From DTU089 sp964421815 (GTDB lineage Bacteria; Bacillota; Clostridia; Oscillospirales; Acutalibacteraceae), in NCBI GenBank assembly GCA_964421815.1, contig CAYQYT010000007.1:1-64000 (forward strand): DNA of 64,000 nt, read 5' to 3'. Below the pieces are notes generated by a model. That model searched no databases. It had not been told where the DNA came from and saw only the letters and a program-made list of their open reading frames with translations. The position numbers and the translations under genes were made by a program. Below, one piece after another: positions 24,815 through 33,441 of this stretch; within the stretch, counting starts at the first letter, position 1, and the number at the start of each line of letters is the position of its first letter.

Positions 24815-25912
24815 ATGAAAAGGACAGTAAGCATTTTACTTGCGGTGTGCGTTATTTTCTCCGCCCTCTCCGTAAGTTCTTATGCATCATACACATCGGA
24901 GGAAGTTGCTTTAAACTTCGATTACAACGGCGACGGAGTTGTCAATCTGTCAGATGCAAGAACGGTTTTGAGAGTTTTAGCAAACCTTGAAGCACCCAAG
25001 GACGGTATGATATATGACCTTACCGGCAACGGCGACGGTCTTACTATTGAAGATGTAAAAAAAGTTATAGGCATCGTAACAGGTATTGATGCGGATGTTT
25101 CCGAATGTGCGGAATTTAACCTTGCTCTTTTTGTTGCCGAACTTAATAGTGTCAAAAATGAAAGACCCGGTTTTTCAAAAACAGCCACTACAAAATGTGA
25201 TTCCATGCTCGTAACAACCAAAAACGCTCCCGCGGAAGAGCTTAATGTAACCAATATGGAGTTTGATGAGTACACCGAGAAATCCTGTAAATATATGGAA
25301 GACATGATGGATAAATTCGGCTTTTTGTTAACTTCTGCCCAGAAGGCAGAAATAAATGCCCAGATTAAGGAATTAAGAAAACAATCCAAGGAAATGTACG
25401 AACCTCAGACAACTACCAAAAACGTTAGTCGTTTCAGCAGCCATGCCTATCACTTTCCTGTAAATAACAACCTTACCTCTTGCTTCCTGACACTTGCTGA
25501 TATAAAGAGCATTGAGTGCTATGAAGAAGACGGTTATATTGTACGAAAAGTTACAATGAACGATGACACCTATGTGGGTGACGAATTCCCCACCGGTCCC
25601 GAGGGTTCATCCCAAAGATTAAAAACCATTTCCTACGCAAAGGTTTTCAACATTCCCGATTTTGACGAAACCGAGGGTACTAAACAGACCAGTATTTTAA
25701 ACAAAGTAACCTTTAAAAACGGTGTAATCATTTCAAAAGTTGATAAACTTTCCGGACTTCCCGTAAGCGTTGAGTATTCCTATTCATACACTGCGGATAT
25801 TTCAACAATACCCGAGATTGATGAGAACGGCGAAGAAGGAATCCAAATGGATACCGTTACAGAAGCACGAAATACAGAAAGTTTTGTCATCAATACCATT
25901 ACAAAGAATTAA
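24815..25912 (+). CDS. Secreted protein with dockerin-like EF-hand pair
   Basis: 365 residues. Signal peptide (about 1-24, ILLAVCVIFSALSVSSYA). Immediately after it comes a dockerin type I-like module (about 30-90) with two calcium loops, DYNGDGVVNLSDA and DLTGNGDGLTIEDV. The remaining 270 residues are not recognised; they are mixed helix/strand with a beta-rich C-terminal half. A dockerin at the N-terminus is less usual than at the C-terminus. It could dock to a cohesin (cellulosome-like) or simply be a calcium-stabilised domain. AAAGGTGATTTTATG supports the start. It is coupled to the tetR gene upstream. Confidence 0.8.
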   Translation: MKRTVSILLAVCVIFSALSVSSYASYTSEEVALNFDYNGDGVVNLSDARTVLRVLANLEAPKDGMIYDLTGNGDGLTIEDVKKVIGIVTGIDADVSECAEFNLALFVAELNSVKNERPGFSKTATTKCDSMLVTTKNAPAEELNVTNMEFDEYTEKSCKYMEDMMDKFGFLLTSAQKAEINAQIKELRKQSKEMYEPQTTTKNVSRFSSHAYHFPVNNNLTSCFLTLADIKSIECYEEDGYIVRKVTMNDDTYVGDEFPTGPEGSSQRLKTISYAKVFNIPDFDETEGTKQTSILNKVTFKNGVIISKVDKLSGLPVSVEYSYSYTADISTIPEIDENGEEGIQMDTVTEARNTESFVINTITKN

Positions 25913-25927
25913 GGAGAACATAAATCA

Positions 25928-26419
25928 ATGGAAAAAATTAAGGTAACAATGGAAAACGGTGAAAGCTTTGTTATTGAACTTTGTCCCGAACAGGCGCCCG
26001 TAACCTGTGAGAACTTTTTAAAACTTGTAAAAAGCGGATTCTATAACGGACTGACATTCCACCGAGTAATAGACGGCTTTATGGCACAGGGCGGCGACCC
26101 CGAAGGTACGGGTTGCGGCGGTAGCGATGAAAACATAAAGGGTGAATTCGCAATGAACGGTGTTAACAACACCCTATCCCATACCCGCGGCGTTATTTCA
26201 ATGGCTCGTTCACAGAATCCCAACTCCGCAAGCAGTCAGTTCTTTATCTGCTACGGTGACTGCACTTTCCTTGACGGTCAGTATGCCGCATTCGGTAAGG
26301 TAATTGAGGGTATGGAAACTGTTGACAATTTCCTGAAAATTGAACGCAGAATGAGTTTCGGCGGAGAGCGTTCCACCCCTGTTGAACCCATAGTTATGAA
26401 AACTGTTGAAGTTTTATAA
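25928..26419 (+). CDS. Cyclophilin-type peptidyl-prolyl cis-trans isomerase
   Basis: 163 residues, the minimal cyclophilin length. Core motifs FHRVIDGFMAQGGDPEGTG and SSQFFICYGD carry the catalytic Arg/Phe/Gln set. There is no signal peptide, so it is a cytoplasmic foldase. The start has AAGGAGAACATAAATCAATG. It is 15 bp after the dockerin-like gene. Confidence 0.95.
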   Translation: MEKIKVTMENGESFVIELCPEQAPVTCENFLKLVKSGFYNGLTFHRVIDGFMAQGGDPEGTGCGGSDENIKGEFAMNGVNNTLSHTRGVISMARSQNPNSASSQFFICYGDCTFLDGQYAAFGKVIEGMETVDNFLKIERRMSFGGERSTPVEPIVMKTVEVL

Positions 26420-26441
26420 TAAAAAGCGAGGAGAGAAATGA

Positions 26442-28022
26442 ATGAACACAAAAATTAACGGCTTGCTCCACAAGCTTTACGGCACAACCCCCGGGAAAGG
26501 CTTGCAACCAAAGGAAGCGCTTGCTTACGGTATTGCCGGTTTCGGTCAGAACTTTATTTGTACCATCATCGGTTCCTACCTTACAATCTTCCTTACCGAC
26601 GCACTTCTTTTCGGTGCGGACGGTGTAACAATCGGCTCCGTTACAGGCGCAATGGCAGTTGCCTATCTTATGCTCGGAACAAGAATTTTTGACGCTTTTA
26701 ACGACCCCATTATGGGTAGTATCGTTGACCGAACAAGAACAAAATGGGGTAAATGCAGACCCTACCTTAAATGGATGGCAATTCCCATTGCCATAATGAC
26801 ACTTGCCTGCTTCCTCCCCGTATTCCAGGCAAAAGCCACAAAAACATTCATTATTGTAGGTATTATTTATGTAATCTGGTCCGTTGTTTATACTGTTGCG
26901 GATGTTCCCTATTGGGGACTTTCCACCTGTATGACAAATGACACCGTTGTAAGAGGTAATATGCTTACAATTACCCGTCTTCTCTGTACATTGGGTGCAG
27001 GTATCGTTACAGTTTTCGTTCCCATTATAACCGGTGCGGTTACCGCAAAATTCAAATATACGGAAGCGGATTTGGGACAGATCGCCATTGACAAAGCCTC
27101 CCAGATTGCCACCTTGGTTGAAAAGCAGGGCTTAACTGCAGAGGAAGCCGCAAGGTCGTTTATCGGCACTGTTATCAGCGGACAGGAAATTGCCAATGCG
27201 GACACTCTCAAATGGACATACTTTATTTGTGCGGTTGTTCTTGTTGTTTTAGCAGTCCCGATGTTCTTCTACGGCTTTAAGCATACCAAGGAAAGATTTA
27301 CGGCGGACGACAATCCCCCAAGCCTTGGTCACAACCTGAAACTCCTTTTCAGGAACAAAGAACTTCTCCTCATTGTGCTTTCGGGTATTCTCGGCGGTGC
27401 AAGAATGGTTTACACCTACACCGGCGGTCTTTACTTTGCAAAATATGTTCTTCAAAACGAGGGACTTTACAGCCTTATAACATTGCTTGTTGTTCCCGGC
27501 GGACTTGTTGCTTCCATACTTGTTCCCTGGATGTCAAAGAAATTTACAAAAAAATGGTCCTATATTGCCGTTCACCTTTTCGGCGGCATTGTAATGGCAG
27601 TTATGTACTTTGTGGGCTATGACGCTCCCTGGAAACTTATTGTTGCCGCAATCGGTCTTGTTCTCCTTGGTATTCCCCAGGGTGTTAACAACATTATTAC
27701 CTATGCTATGATCGGTGATACCGTTGACTACCTTGAATGGAAAACCGGCGAACGCGGTGAAGGCATCTGCTTTGCAATGCAGACTCTCATTAACAAAATC
27801 GGTATGGCAGTGGGCGCGTTTATCGGTGTTATCTCCTTCTCCGTTGCAGGTATCAACTCCGAAACAGGCTCAATCGCAAGTCCCGATAAACTTTGGAATA
27901 TGCTCGTTCTTTCAGGTGTTATCAGTATGTTTGCCTGTGCCGTTCCCATGTTCTTCTACACAATCACAGAAAAACGTCAGATGGAAATGGTCGCAGAAGT
28001 TGCCGAGAGAAAGAACAAATAA
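26442..28022 (+). CDS. GPH-family sugar:cation symporter (MFS)
   Basis: 526 residues with about 12 membrane helices. It has the GPH (MelB/XylP type) hallmarks: the early AYGIAGFGQNFICTIIGSYL helix, the cytoplasmic motif NDPIMGSIVDRTRTKWGKCRPY and a central PYWGLSTC segment. It moves glycosides or uronides with Na+ or H+. The exact sugar is not readable. There is an unusually long loop of about 50 residues in mid-protein (around 205-250). It ends at a perfect bidirectional hairpin. With cytoplasmic GH2 enzymes elsewhere in the window, an oligosaccharide role is plausible. Confidence 0.9.
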   Translation: MNTKINGLLHKLYGTTPGKGLQPKEALAYGIAGFGQNFICTIIGSYLTIFLTDALLFGADGVTIGSVTGAMAVAYLMLGTRIFDAFNDPIMGSIVDRTRTKWGKCRPYLKWMAIPIAIMTLACFLPVFQAKATKTFIIVGIIYVIWSVVYTVADVPYWGLSTCMTNDTVVRGNMLTITRLLCTLGAGIVTVFVPIITGAVTAKFKYTEADLGQIAIDKASQIATLVEKQGLTAEEAARSFIGTVISGQEIANADTLKWTYFICAVVLVVLAVPMFFYGFKHTKERFTADDNPPSLGHNLKLLFRNKELLLIVLSGILGGARMVYTYTGGLYFAKYVLQNEGLYSLITLLVVPGGLVASILVPWMSKKFTKKWSYIAVHLFGGIVMAVMYFVGYDAPWKLIVAAIGLVLLGIPQGVNNIITYAMIGDTVDYLEWKTGERGEGICFAMQTLINKIGMAVGAFIGVISFSVAGINSETGSIASPDKLWNMLVLSGVISMFACAVPMFFYTITEKRQMEMVAEVAERKNK

Positions 28023-28040
28023 ATATTTTAATACAGAGAA

Positions 28041-28080
28041 ACCGTGGCTGTAAAAAACTTTCGTTTTTTACAGCCACGGT
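28041..28080. terminator. Bidirectional A/T-tract hairpin terminator
   Basis: Perfect 18-bp stem (arm ACCGTGGCTGTAAAAAAC) with loop TTTC. The A/T tract is at the loop end of the stem. It sits exactly between two convergent genes. One of four similar elements in the window. Confidence 0.85.
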
Positions 28081-28920
28081 TTATTCTAATCTCAAATAAT
28101 TTATTGCATAGTCCGTTTTAACTTTTGAAGTCGATTTCATATCCACGCTTTCTGCCACAAACAATGCTCTTGTCACTTTAAAATAGGGCAGAACATATAC
28201 TGTTGGAATAATCAATATACAACTTAAAAACCAACCTAAAAAGGAACTTTCCGTAAGTGCATATTCTTTTAGGAAACCGTCGGTATAATTCACACTCTTT
28301 TTTATTGCGTCACGGGGTGATATGCGGGGATTAAGGCACACATAATATGCTGCCCCGTTGTATCGAAAGAAAGTCACTCTCCACATAAAAACGCAATAGG
28401 ACAAAAGCACGGAACTTCCCCCTATTAAAACATAATAAACCGCAGGTAACAAATTGCCGTTGGAATAAAGGTAAAATGTTATTCCGTAGCACACCGCACA
28501 GGGAAACAAATAATAAACAAACCACAAAGCCTTTAATATTGTTAGCCTTGCATATAAAGAAAATGCTCTGAAACTTTTTTTGAAAGTAAAAAAACGGAAC
28601 AAGAGGGAAAACCGACCCTTCCCCCCGTTTGCCTTAATAAAATAAAGGAACTGTTCCCCTAAACGAAGGGCGCTTACAAACAGTATTAAAATTGCTGTCA
28701 CAAATATAATATCGACAAAAACTAATGAATATACCAATACCCCGTTGTAGTTTTCAAGATAGGAGTTTATGATTCCGCTTTTAAATATGGTCGCCAAACT
28801 GTATAGCCACAGCAGAATCGTCCCCGTTCTGACTGTGAAACCGAAAACTCCTATTACAAACAGTCTGAGAGTGTCACCCCTCAAAAGCATTTTACTTTTC
28901 AATTTAACGGAGCCGCCCAC
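28081..28920 (-). CDS. DUF975-like integral membrane protein
   Basis: About 280 residues with six probable membrane helices. The C-terminal pattern ISPRDAIKKS...SFLGWFLSC...VLPYF..TRALFVAE resembles DUF975 membrane proteins (AI..S ... SFIGW ... PY..T.A.FY). The start is uncertain: GTG at 28920 has GGGTGAT just before it, the frame extends to a TTG at 28980, and an ATG lies at 28890. Function unknown. It shares no clear operon with the HAD-PHP gene upstream (70-bp gap). Confidence 0.65.
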   Translation of the reverse strand: MGGSVKLKSKMLLRGDTLRLFVIGVFGFTVRTGTILLWLYSLATIFKSGIINSYLENYNGVLVYSLVFVDIIFVTAILILFVSALRLGEQFLYFIKANGGKGRFSLLFRFFTFKKSFRAFSLYARLTILKALWFVYYLFPCAVCYGITFYLYSNGNLLPAVYYVLIGGSSVLLSYCVFMWRVTFFRYNGAAYYVCLNPRISPRDAIKKSVNYTDGFLKEYALTESSFLGWFLSCILIIPTVYVLPYFKVTRALFVAESVDMKSTSKVKTDYAINYLRLE

Positions 28921-28989
28921 ACTATCACCCGAAAATAAAAATATACCCGTGTAATCGCTACACAGATATATTTTTAACAAATTTTCAAA

Positions 28990-30477
28990 TTATAAACCTT
29001 GACGGCGAAGAATTCCTTTCATATTTTGGAGGACATAATAAGGTATTTTCAAATCACCCTTGCCGACTCCAATGGAAATGTGGGGTTTCATATCTCCGTG
29101 GAAATCCGATCCGCCCGAAAAAGTAAGGGACAGCTTTTCCCCAAGGGCTCTGTACTGTGAAATATGTTCCGCGGTATATTCGGGATAATAACCCTCTATG
29201 CCGTTGAGTCCCGCTTCTTTCAACTGAAGTAAAAGTTTTTCAAGTTTTTCGATATCGTACCCCATCTGGTTAAGGTGGGCAAGGAATGAAAGTCCCCCTG
29301 CGGCACGAATTGAACTGACCGCCTCAACTGCGGAAAGTTCATTCTTCTCCGCATAGGCGGGCTTTCCGAGACCGATGTATTTGTCAAAACATTCCTTAAT
29401 AGTTTCGCAGTAGCCTTTTTGCACCATAAGTTTTGCAATGTGGGCTCTGCCTACGAAGTTCCCGCCCGCCAATTCCAATGCTTCATTATGAGTAATATCA
29501 AAGCCCAAAGTCCTGAGTTTTTCGCAAATCTCCTCCATGCGCCTTTTACGACTACCCTTTAATTTCTTAATTGTATTGAGCAAGACCTCATTTTTAGGGT
29601 CAATGAAAAGACCGACAATATGGGTTTCCGTGTCATCCGCGGCGGAAAATTCAATTCCGGGAACGAACTCAATTCCTATTTCCTTTGCTTTTCTCATTGC
29701 CTCGTCAATACCGTCAACGCTGTCATGGTCGGTAAGGGCAAAAGCGGAAAGCCCCGATTTCTTCGCGTGTTCAACAAGTTGTGCCGGGGTCATTGTTCCG
29801 TCGGAACAGGTTGAATGGGTGTGAAAATCCACCACTCTCTCATCAAAAATAATTTTTCTGACATCTTCAAGGCTTTCAACCGTATATGCATTATGCTCCT
29901 CAAGAAGTTTTCGTCCCTGATGGCCGTAGGCAACAAGAACACAATCAATCCCCAGGGCATTTGCGGTTTCAAGGTCGTGGAGTGTATCACCGATAAAGAT
30001 TGCTTCGTTTCTGTCTATTCCCTCGTCTTCAAAATGCTTTTTGGCTCTTTCCACTTTACTTCCCGCAAATGTATTGTCCGCACCCAAAATCTTGTCAAAG
30101 CAATCATAAATGCCGTATTTCTTTGTCAAATCAACGGTTTCGTCAATAAAATTTGAAGTGATTATGTATTGACGGACACCCTTTTCTTTAAGTTCATAAA
30201 GCAAATTATAAGCCCCGTCCGCAAGAGAAGTTTCATCTATATGACGGGCATAATCTCCGTGGAATTCCTTTGAAATTTCCGAAAAATCCACTTCCTCCGG
30301 TGGCAGTATGCGATAATAAAAGCCGATAATGGGGGTTTCAACATAGGTATAATAATCCTCAAGGGTTATGGGCTCCCTGCCCTTTCTTTTTAACATATCG
30401 TTTACGCATGCAAGTGCATTACCCACATCGTCGATTATTGTTCCGTTAAAATCCCAAAAAATATGCTTGTACCGCAT
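28990..30477 (-). CDS. HAD phosphatase fused to a PHP phosphoesterase
   Basis: About 495 residues from ATG 30477, preceded by AAGGCGGTGATTTA; the longer frame has no ribosome binding site. Residues 1-215 are a HAD hydrolase: motif I WDFNGTIIDD (nucleophile Asp9; the second acid is Asn11), motif II TSN, and motif IV GDTLHDLETA, like phosphoglycolate or pyrophosphate phosphatases. Residues 220-495 are a PHP domain of the YciV/RNase AM type: DFHTHSTCSDG, LTDHDSVDG, PGIEFSA, FLAHLNQ and GGSDFHG. Both metal sites look complete. YciV-type PHP enzymes remove phosphate from 3',5'-bisphosphonucleosides or degrade short RNAs 5'-3'. The fusion suggests two consecutive dephosphorylations. That is inference. 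Confidence 0.88.
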   Translation of the reverse strand: MRYKHIFWDFNGTIIDDVGNALACVNDMLKRKGREPITLEDYYTYVETPIIGFYYRILPPEEVDFSEISKEFHGDYARHIDETSLADGAYNLLYELKEKGVRQYIITSNFIDETVDLTKKYGIYDCFDKILGADNTFAGSKVERAKKHFEDEGIDRNEAIFIGDTLHDLETANALGIDCVLVAYGHQGRKLLEEHNAYTVESLEDVRKIIFDERVVDFHTHSTCSDGTMTPAQLVEHAKKSGLSAFALTDHDSVDGIDEAMRKAKEIGIEFVPGIEFSAADDTETHIVGLFIDPKNEVLLNTIKKLKGSRKRRMEEICEKLRTLGFDITHNEALELAGGNFVGRAHIAKLMVQKGYCETIKECFDKYIGLGKPAYAEKNELSAVEAVSSIRAAGGLSFLAHLNQMGYDIEKLEKLLLQLKEAGLNGIEGYYPEYTAEHISQYRALGEKLSLTFSGGSDFHGDMKPHISIGVGKGDLKIPYYVLQNMKGILRRQGL

Positions 30478-30526
30478 TAAATCACCGCCTTTATAAATTT
30501 TATCATACAATAAAGAAAAAGGCAAC

Positions 30527-30796
30527 TCAAAAAAGAGTTGCCGCAGAAACACCTATTACAATACCCAAAACAAATGCGCCCATCATCTTAACAGCATATT
30601 TGATCCTTTCATTTTTATATCTGTATTCCTTTACAGGCGGTTTACCCGCATTTTCTATTTCTTTTTTTGCACTTTCTCTTAGTCTGCCCTCACCCATCCC
30701 GCTATATTCAGGCTTAACAAAGAATATTGCTTTTTCAAAAAAACCGTTTTGCGTTTCATTTATTTCCAACACCTGTTTGTTTACACCTTTTATCAT
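30527..30796 (-). CDS. Small membrane protein, unknown
   Basis: 89 residues. A soluble, charged N-terminal two-thirds with the segment SGMGEGRLRESAKKEIENAG is followed by one C-terminal membrane helix (MMGAFVLGIVIGVSAATLF). The start is strong: AAAGGAGATATAATAATG. It lies 49 bp upstream of the HAD-PHP gene on the same strand and may be co-transcribed with it. Probably a tail-anchored protein; no family recognised. Confidence 0.7.
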   Translation of the reverse strand: MIKGVNKQVLEINETQNGFFEKAIFFVKPEYSGMGEGRLRESAKKEIENAGKPPVKEYRYKNERIKYAVKMMGAFVLGIVIGVSAATLF

Positions 30797-31369
30797 TATT
30801 ATATCTCCTTTTTTTACTTCTTATTTATAATGTGAAAATACAAATACTTTTATACAAAAAATAAAAAATAACTATCCCGAGACACCCTAAAAAAGTTTGC
30901 TGTTTTTTTCACAAACTGTAATCTTTTTTTAGAAAAAAGAATATATTTTTTTGCTTTCAAAACACACTTTTTTTCTTTTTGTTAAATTTGACAAATGGAA
31001 AATTATACAATTTGTATATTTGACTTTTCGGTTAAATTTGTTCAAAACTGTGTTCAAAATGTTTACAAACCAACTGCAAAATCCTATATATGAATAGGAA
31101 TTCGACATTTTTTACATTTTTGTTGACAAAATTCAAACACCCCTAAAATATACTGTTTGTTTTACTACCTTCACAAATTATACAGAATGGAAAGCATTTT
31201 TCAAGGAAAGAAATAAATGTTCGTTGTTAAAAATACACAATTATAAAAGGGCACAAAAACACATAAAAAATACTGTTAAAAACAGAGAAAAAATCAAAAA
31301 TTTCAAAAAACGGTTGACAAATAACTTTACTGTTCACAATAAATATGGTACTGTTAATTCGGTGATAAA
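30797..31369. other. AT-rich intergenic region, about 570 bp
   Basis: Very AT-rich, with many T runs and A runs and repeated TTAAATTTG and TTCAAAA words. TTGACA hexamers at 31123-31128 and 31314-31319 are possible plus-strand -35 elements for the glycosylase gene; the -10 elements are poor. No coding frame, tRNA or recognisable RNA family is seen. Confidence 0.5.
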
Positions 31370-32182
31370 ATGAACATAGAAAGCATTGACGGAAACATTG
31401 TTTTAAGAGATGCGGAGCATCTTAATATTCCCCTTTGTCTTGATTGCGGACAGGCATTCAGGTGGAGGGAAACGGAAAACGGAATATGGCAGGGAATAGC
31501 TTCGGGAAGATTTCTTCGCATAAAACAGGAAGAAAACACCGTAACATTTTTTGACACCAAACAAGAGGACTTCGACTCTTTGTGGGTTAAATATTTTGAT
31601 TTGGACAGGGATTACGGAAAAATCATTTCCTCCTACACGGAAGAAAATCTTATTACCGCCTGTAAGGCATACCCCGGAATACGCATTTTAAAACAGGATG
31701 AGTGGGAAGCAATTTGTTCTTTTATAATTTCGGCAAATAACAACATCCCACGAATAAAAGGAATAATCGAAAGGCTTTGCGAAAACTTCGGAGAAGAAAT
31801 TGACGGCGGCTACACCTTTCCCCAACCTGAAAAACTTGCAAACCTTGAACCCGAGGATTTAAGCATCATCCGTTCAGGGTTCAGGGCAAAATACATCATT
31901 GATGCCGCCCGAAAAATTTCCTCGGGAGAAGTGGATTTGGAAAAGGTCAAAACCATGGATTTTGAGACTGCAAAATCAGAACTTTTGAAAATCAAGGGCA
32001 TAGGAGAAAAAGTGGCACAATGTGCACTTCTTTACGGTTTCGGCAGAATGGAAGCCTTCCCGGTAGATGTTTGGGTAAAAAGAATTGTGGCGGAACTTTA
32101 TCCCGACGGTCTCCCCGAATGTATTAAGGGAACCGAGGGCATTGCTCAACAGTATCTTTTCCATTGGAGAAGAAATATATAA
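31370..32182 (+). CDS. ogg: 8-oxoguanine DNA glycosylase/AP lyase (OGG1 type)
   Basis: 270 residues. The N-terminal OGG domain has the hallmark DCGQAFRWRE. The HhH-GPD domain follows, with helix-hairpin-helix KIKGIGEKVAQCAL carrying the catalytic Lys214 (equivalent to human OGG1 Lys249) and catalytic Asp233 in FPVDVWVK. It removes 8-oxoguanine opposite C and cuts the backbone. The enzyme is scattered in bacteria (Clostridia have it, many others use MutM). GGTGATAAAATG supports the start. It ends in a bidirectional terminator. Confidence 0.92.
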   Translation: MNIESIDGNIVLRDAEHLNIPLCLDCGQAFRWRETENGIWQGIASGRFLRIKQEENTVTFFDTKQEDFDSLWVKYFDLDRDYGKIISSYTEENLITACKAYPGIRILKQDEWEAICSFIISANNNIPRIKGIIERLCENFGEEIDGGYTFPQPEKLANLEPEDLSIIRSGFRAKYIIDAARKISSGEVDLEKVKTMDFETAKSELLKIKGIGEKVAQCALLYGFGRMEAFPVDVWVKRIVAELYPDGLPECIKGTEGIAQQYLFHWRRNI

Positions 32183-32192
32183 TAAAAAAACG

Positions 32193-32232
32193 GCACCTTT
32201 TGGGAATTGCTCTCAAAAGGTGCATTATTTTT
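32193..32232. terminator. Bidirectional terminator between ogg and P-loop gene
   Basis: Stem GCACCTTTTG/CAAAAGGTGC, extended by two more pairs, with T tracts on both sides: ATTATTTTT on plus, CGTTTTTTT on minus. Confidence 0.8.
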
Positions 32233-33316
32233 AATCAATGGCCTTTAACACTTTATCTCCGATTTCATTGATTGTGTCAAAATCCGTGGCTTTGATGTAG
32301 TATTCTTCCAGTCTGTCGTGAATGTCTTTTGCAAGGGATAGTTTTCTTACGGCTTCGTCAATAAGTTCTTTTTTTGCTTTCCTTTGGTAATTAAGTTTTT
32401 CCTTACCCGATTTAAAACCGTCCTTGTCATAAAAGCGGGAAGCGTGAACACAACGTTCACCGTCATCAACGGAATAGTGATAACTGTTCTGTGTGAACAC
32501 GGCTTTTTTCAGTTGAGGAATAATGATATGTTCTATTTTCGTGTTGGGGAACAAGGGGCAGTAACATTGATATACATCGTAACCCATATCCACCGCGTAA
32601 TCGCTGATATATTCTGCAATAAAGGGTGAAACTGCTGAAAATTCATCCTCAACAGTCAGTATTTCCTCACACAGAGCCACAATACTCTCGTACTTTACGT
32701 CAATACCGTCGGGTGAAACTGCCGACAAAAACCTTTTGTGAATTCTTCCCTTTTTGGCGACCTTTTTCTCGGGTATCATCCGATTTGCAAGGCGCTTAAC
32801 ATACCGCATCAATTTTTCTTCATCGACTATTTTGGAGCAAAATGACATGCTCTCCGTTTCTATCTGAGCCGCAACCCTCAAAAACTCGGCAACCTTTTTA
32901 TGTTGCAGAGAGTTCGACTTCACCAACTCGCCTATTTCTTTTATATGTGAATTAAGATATTCTCTGTCCCAGGCAACACCCAGGTCAACTATATGTTCGC
33001 TGACACCCGGCAAAGTGGGGTCAAAGGTATGGGGTGCCGTACCGTCATATATGGAAAAATTGATTTCCGGAACCAATACAACATCAAGGGAATTGGGATC
33101 GGCACTGCAAAATCCCCGTTCAACGTAATAGCCTTTTTTCTCGGCTTTTTCGGCAACTCTTTTCATAAGAGTGGATTTACCCGTACCGGGACCGCCTTTT
33201 AAAATAAGATGTTTGCCCTCTGAACAGGGGTCATATAGGGTATCAAACAGGGAACAGTAACCCGCCTTGTTATTTGCGCCAAAAAAGAATGATACAGGAA
33301 GAACTGTTTTTTTCAT
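32231..33316 (-). CDS. P-loop ATPase of the PRK06851 type
   Basis: 361 residues. Walker A GGPGTGKST at about 41-49. The N-terminus has FFGANNKAGYCSLFD and the C-terminal half PLFPNTKIEHIIIPQLKKAVFT. This layout resembles a conserved clostridial/bacillar ATPase family annotated as PRK06851, whose function is unknown. Only one Walker A is obvious here; some relatives carry a second P-loop in the C-terminal half. An AGGAGATGATAGTATG start is clear. It is transcribed divergently from rhaA and shows no functional tie to its neighbours. The family name is from memory and moderately sure. Confidence 0.75.
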   Translation of the reverse strand: MKKTVLPVSFFFGANNKAGYCSLFDTLYDPCSEGKHLILKGGPGTGKSTLMKRVAEKAEKKGYYVERGFCSADPNSLDVVLVPEINFSIYDGTAPHTFDPTLPGVSEHIVDLGVAWDREYLNSHIKEIGELVKSNSLQHKKVAEFLRVAAQIETESMSFCSKIVDEEKLMRYVKRLANRMIPEKKVAKKGRIHKRFLSAVSPDGIDVKYESIVALCEEILTVEDEFSAVSPFIAEYISDYAVDMGYDVYQCYCPLFPNTKIEHIIIPQLKKAVFTQNSYHYSVDDGERCVHASRFYDKDGFKSGKEKLNYQRKAKKELIDEAVRKLSLAKDIHDRLEEYYIKATDFDTINEIGDKVLKAID

Positions 33317-33381
33317 ACTATCATCTCCTATTAAATTTACAGTTTATTCTATGATAAAATCCCTTTTTTGTTACAGCTTCA

Positions 33382-33410
33382 TTGACTTTTTAACTTTGGG
33401 AAGATATACT
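33382..33410 (+). promoter_or_regulatory. rhaA promoter
   Basis: TTGACT (33382-33387), 17 bp, TATACT (33405-33410), about 31 bp upstream of the rhaA ATG. Confidence 0.7.
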
Positions 33411-33441
33411 ATAATAAATTATACGAAGATGAGGTTTTTCA

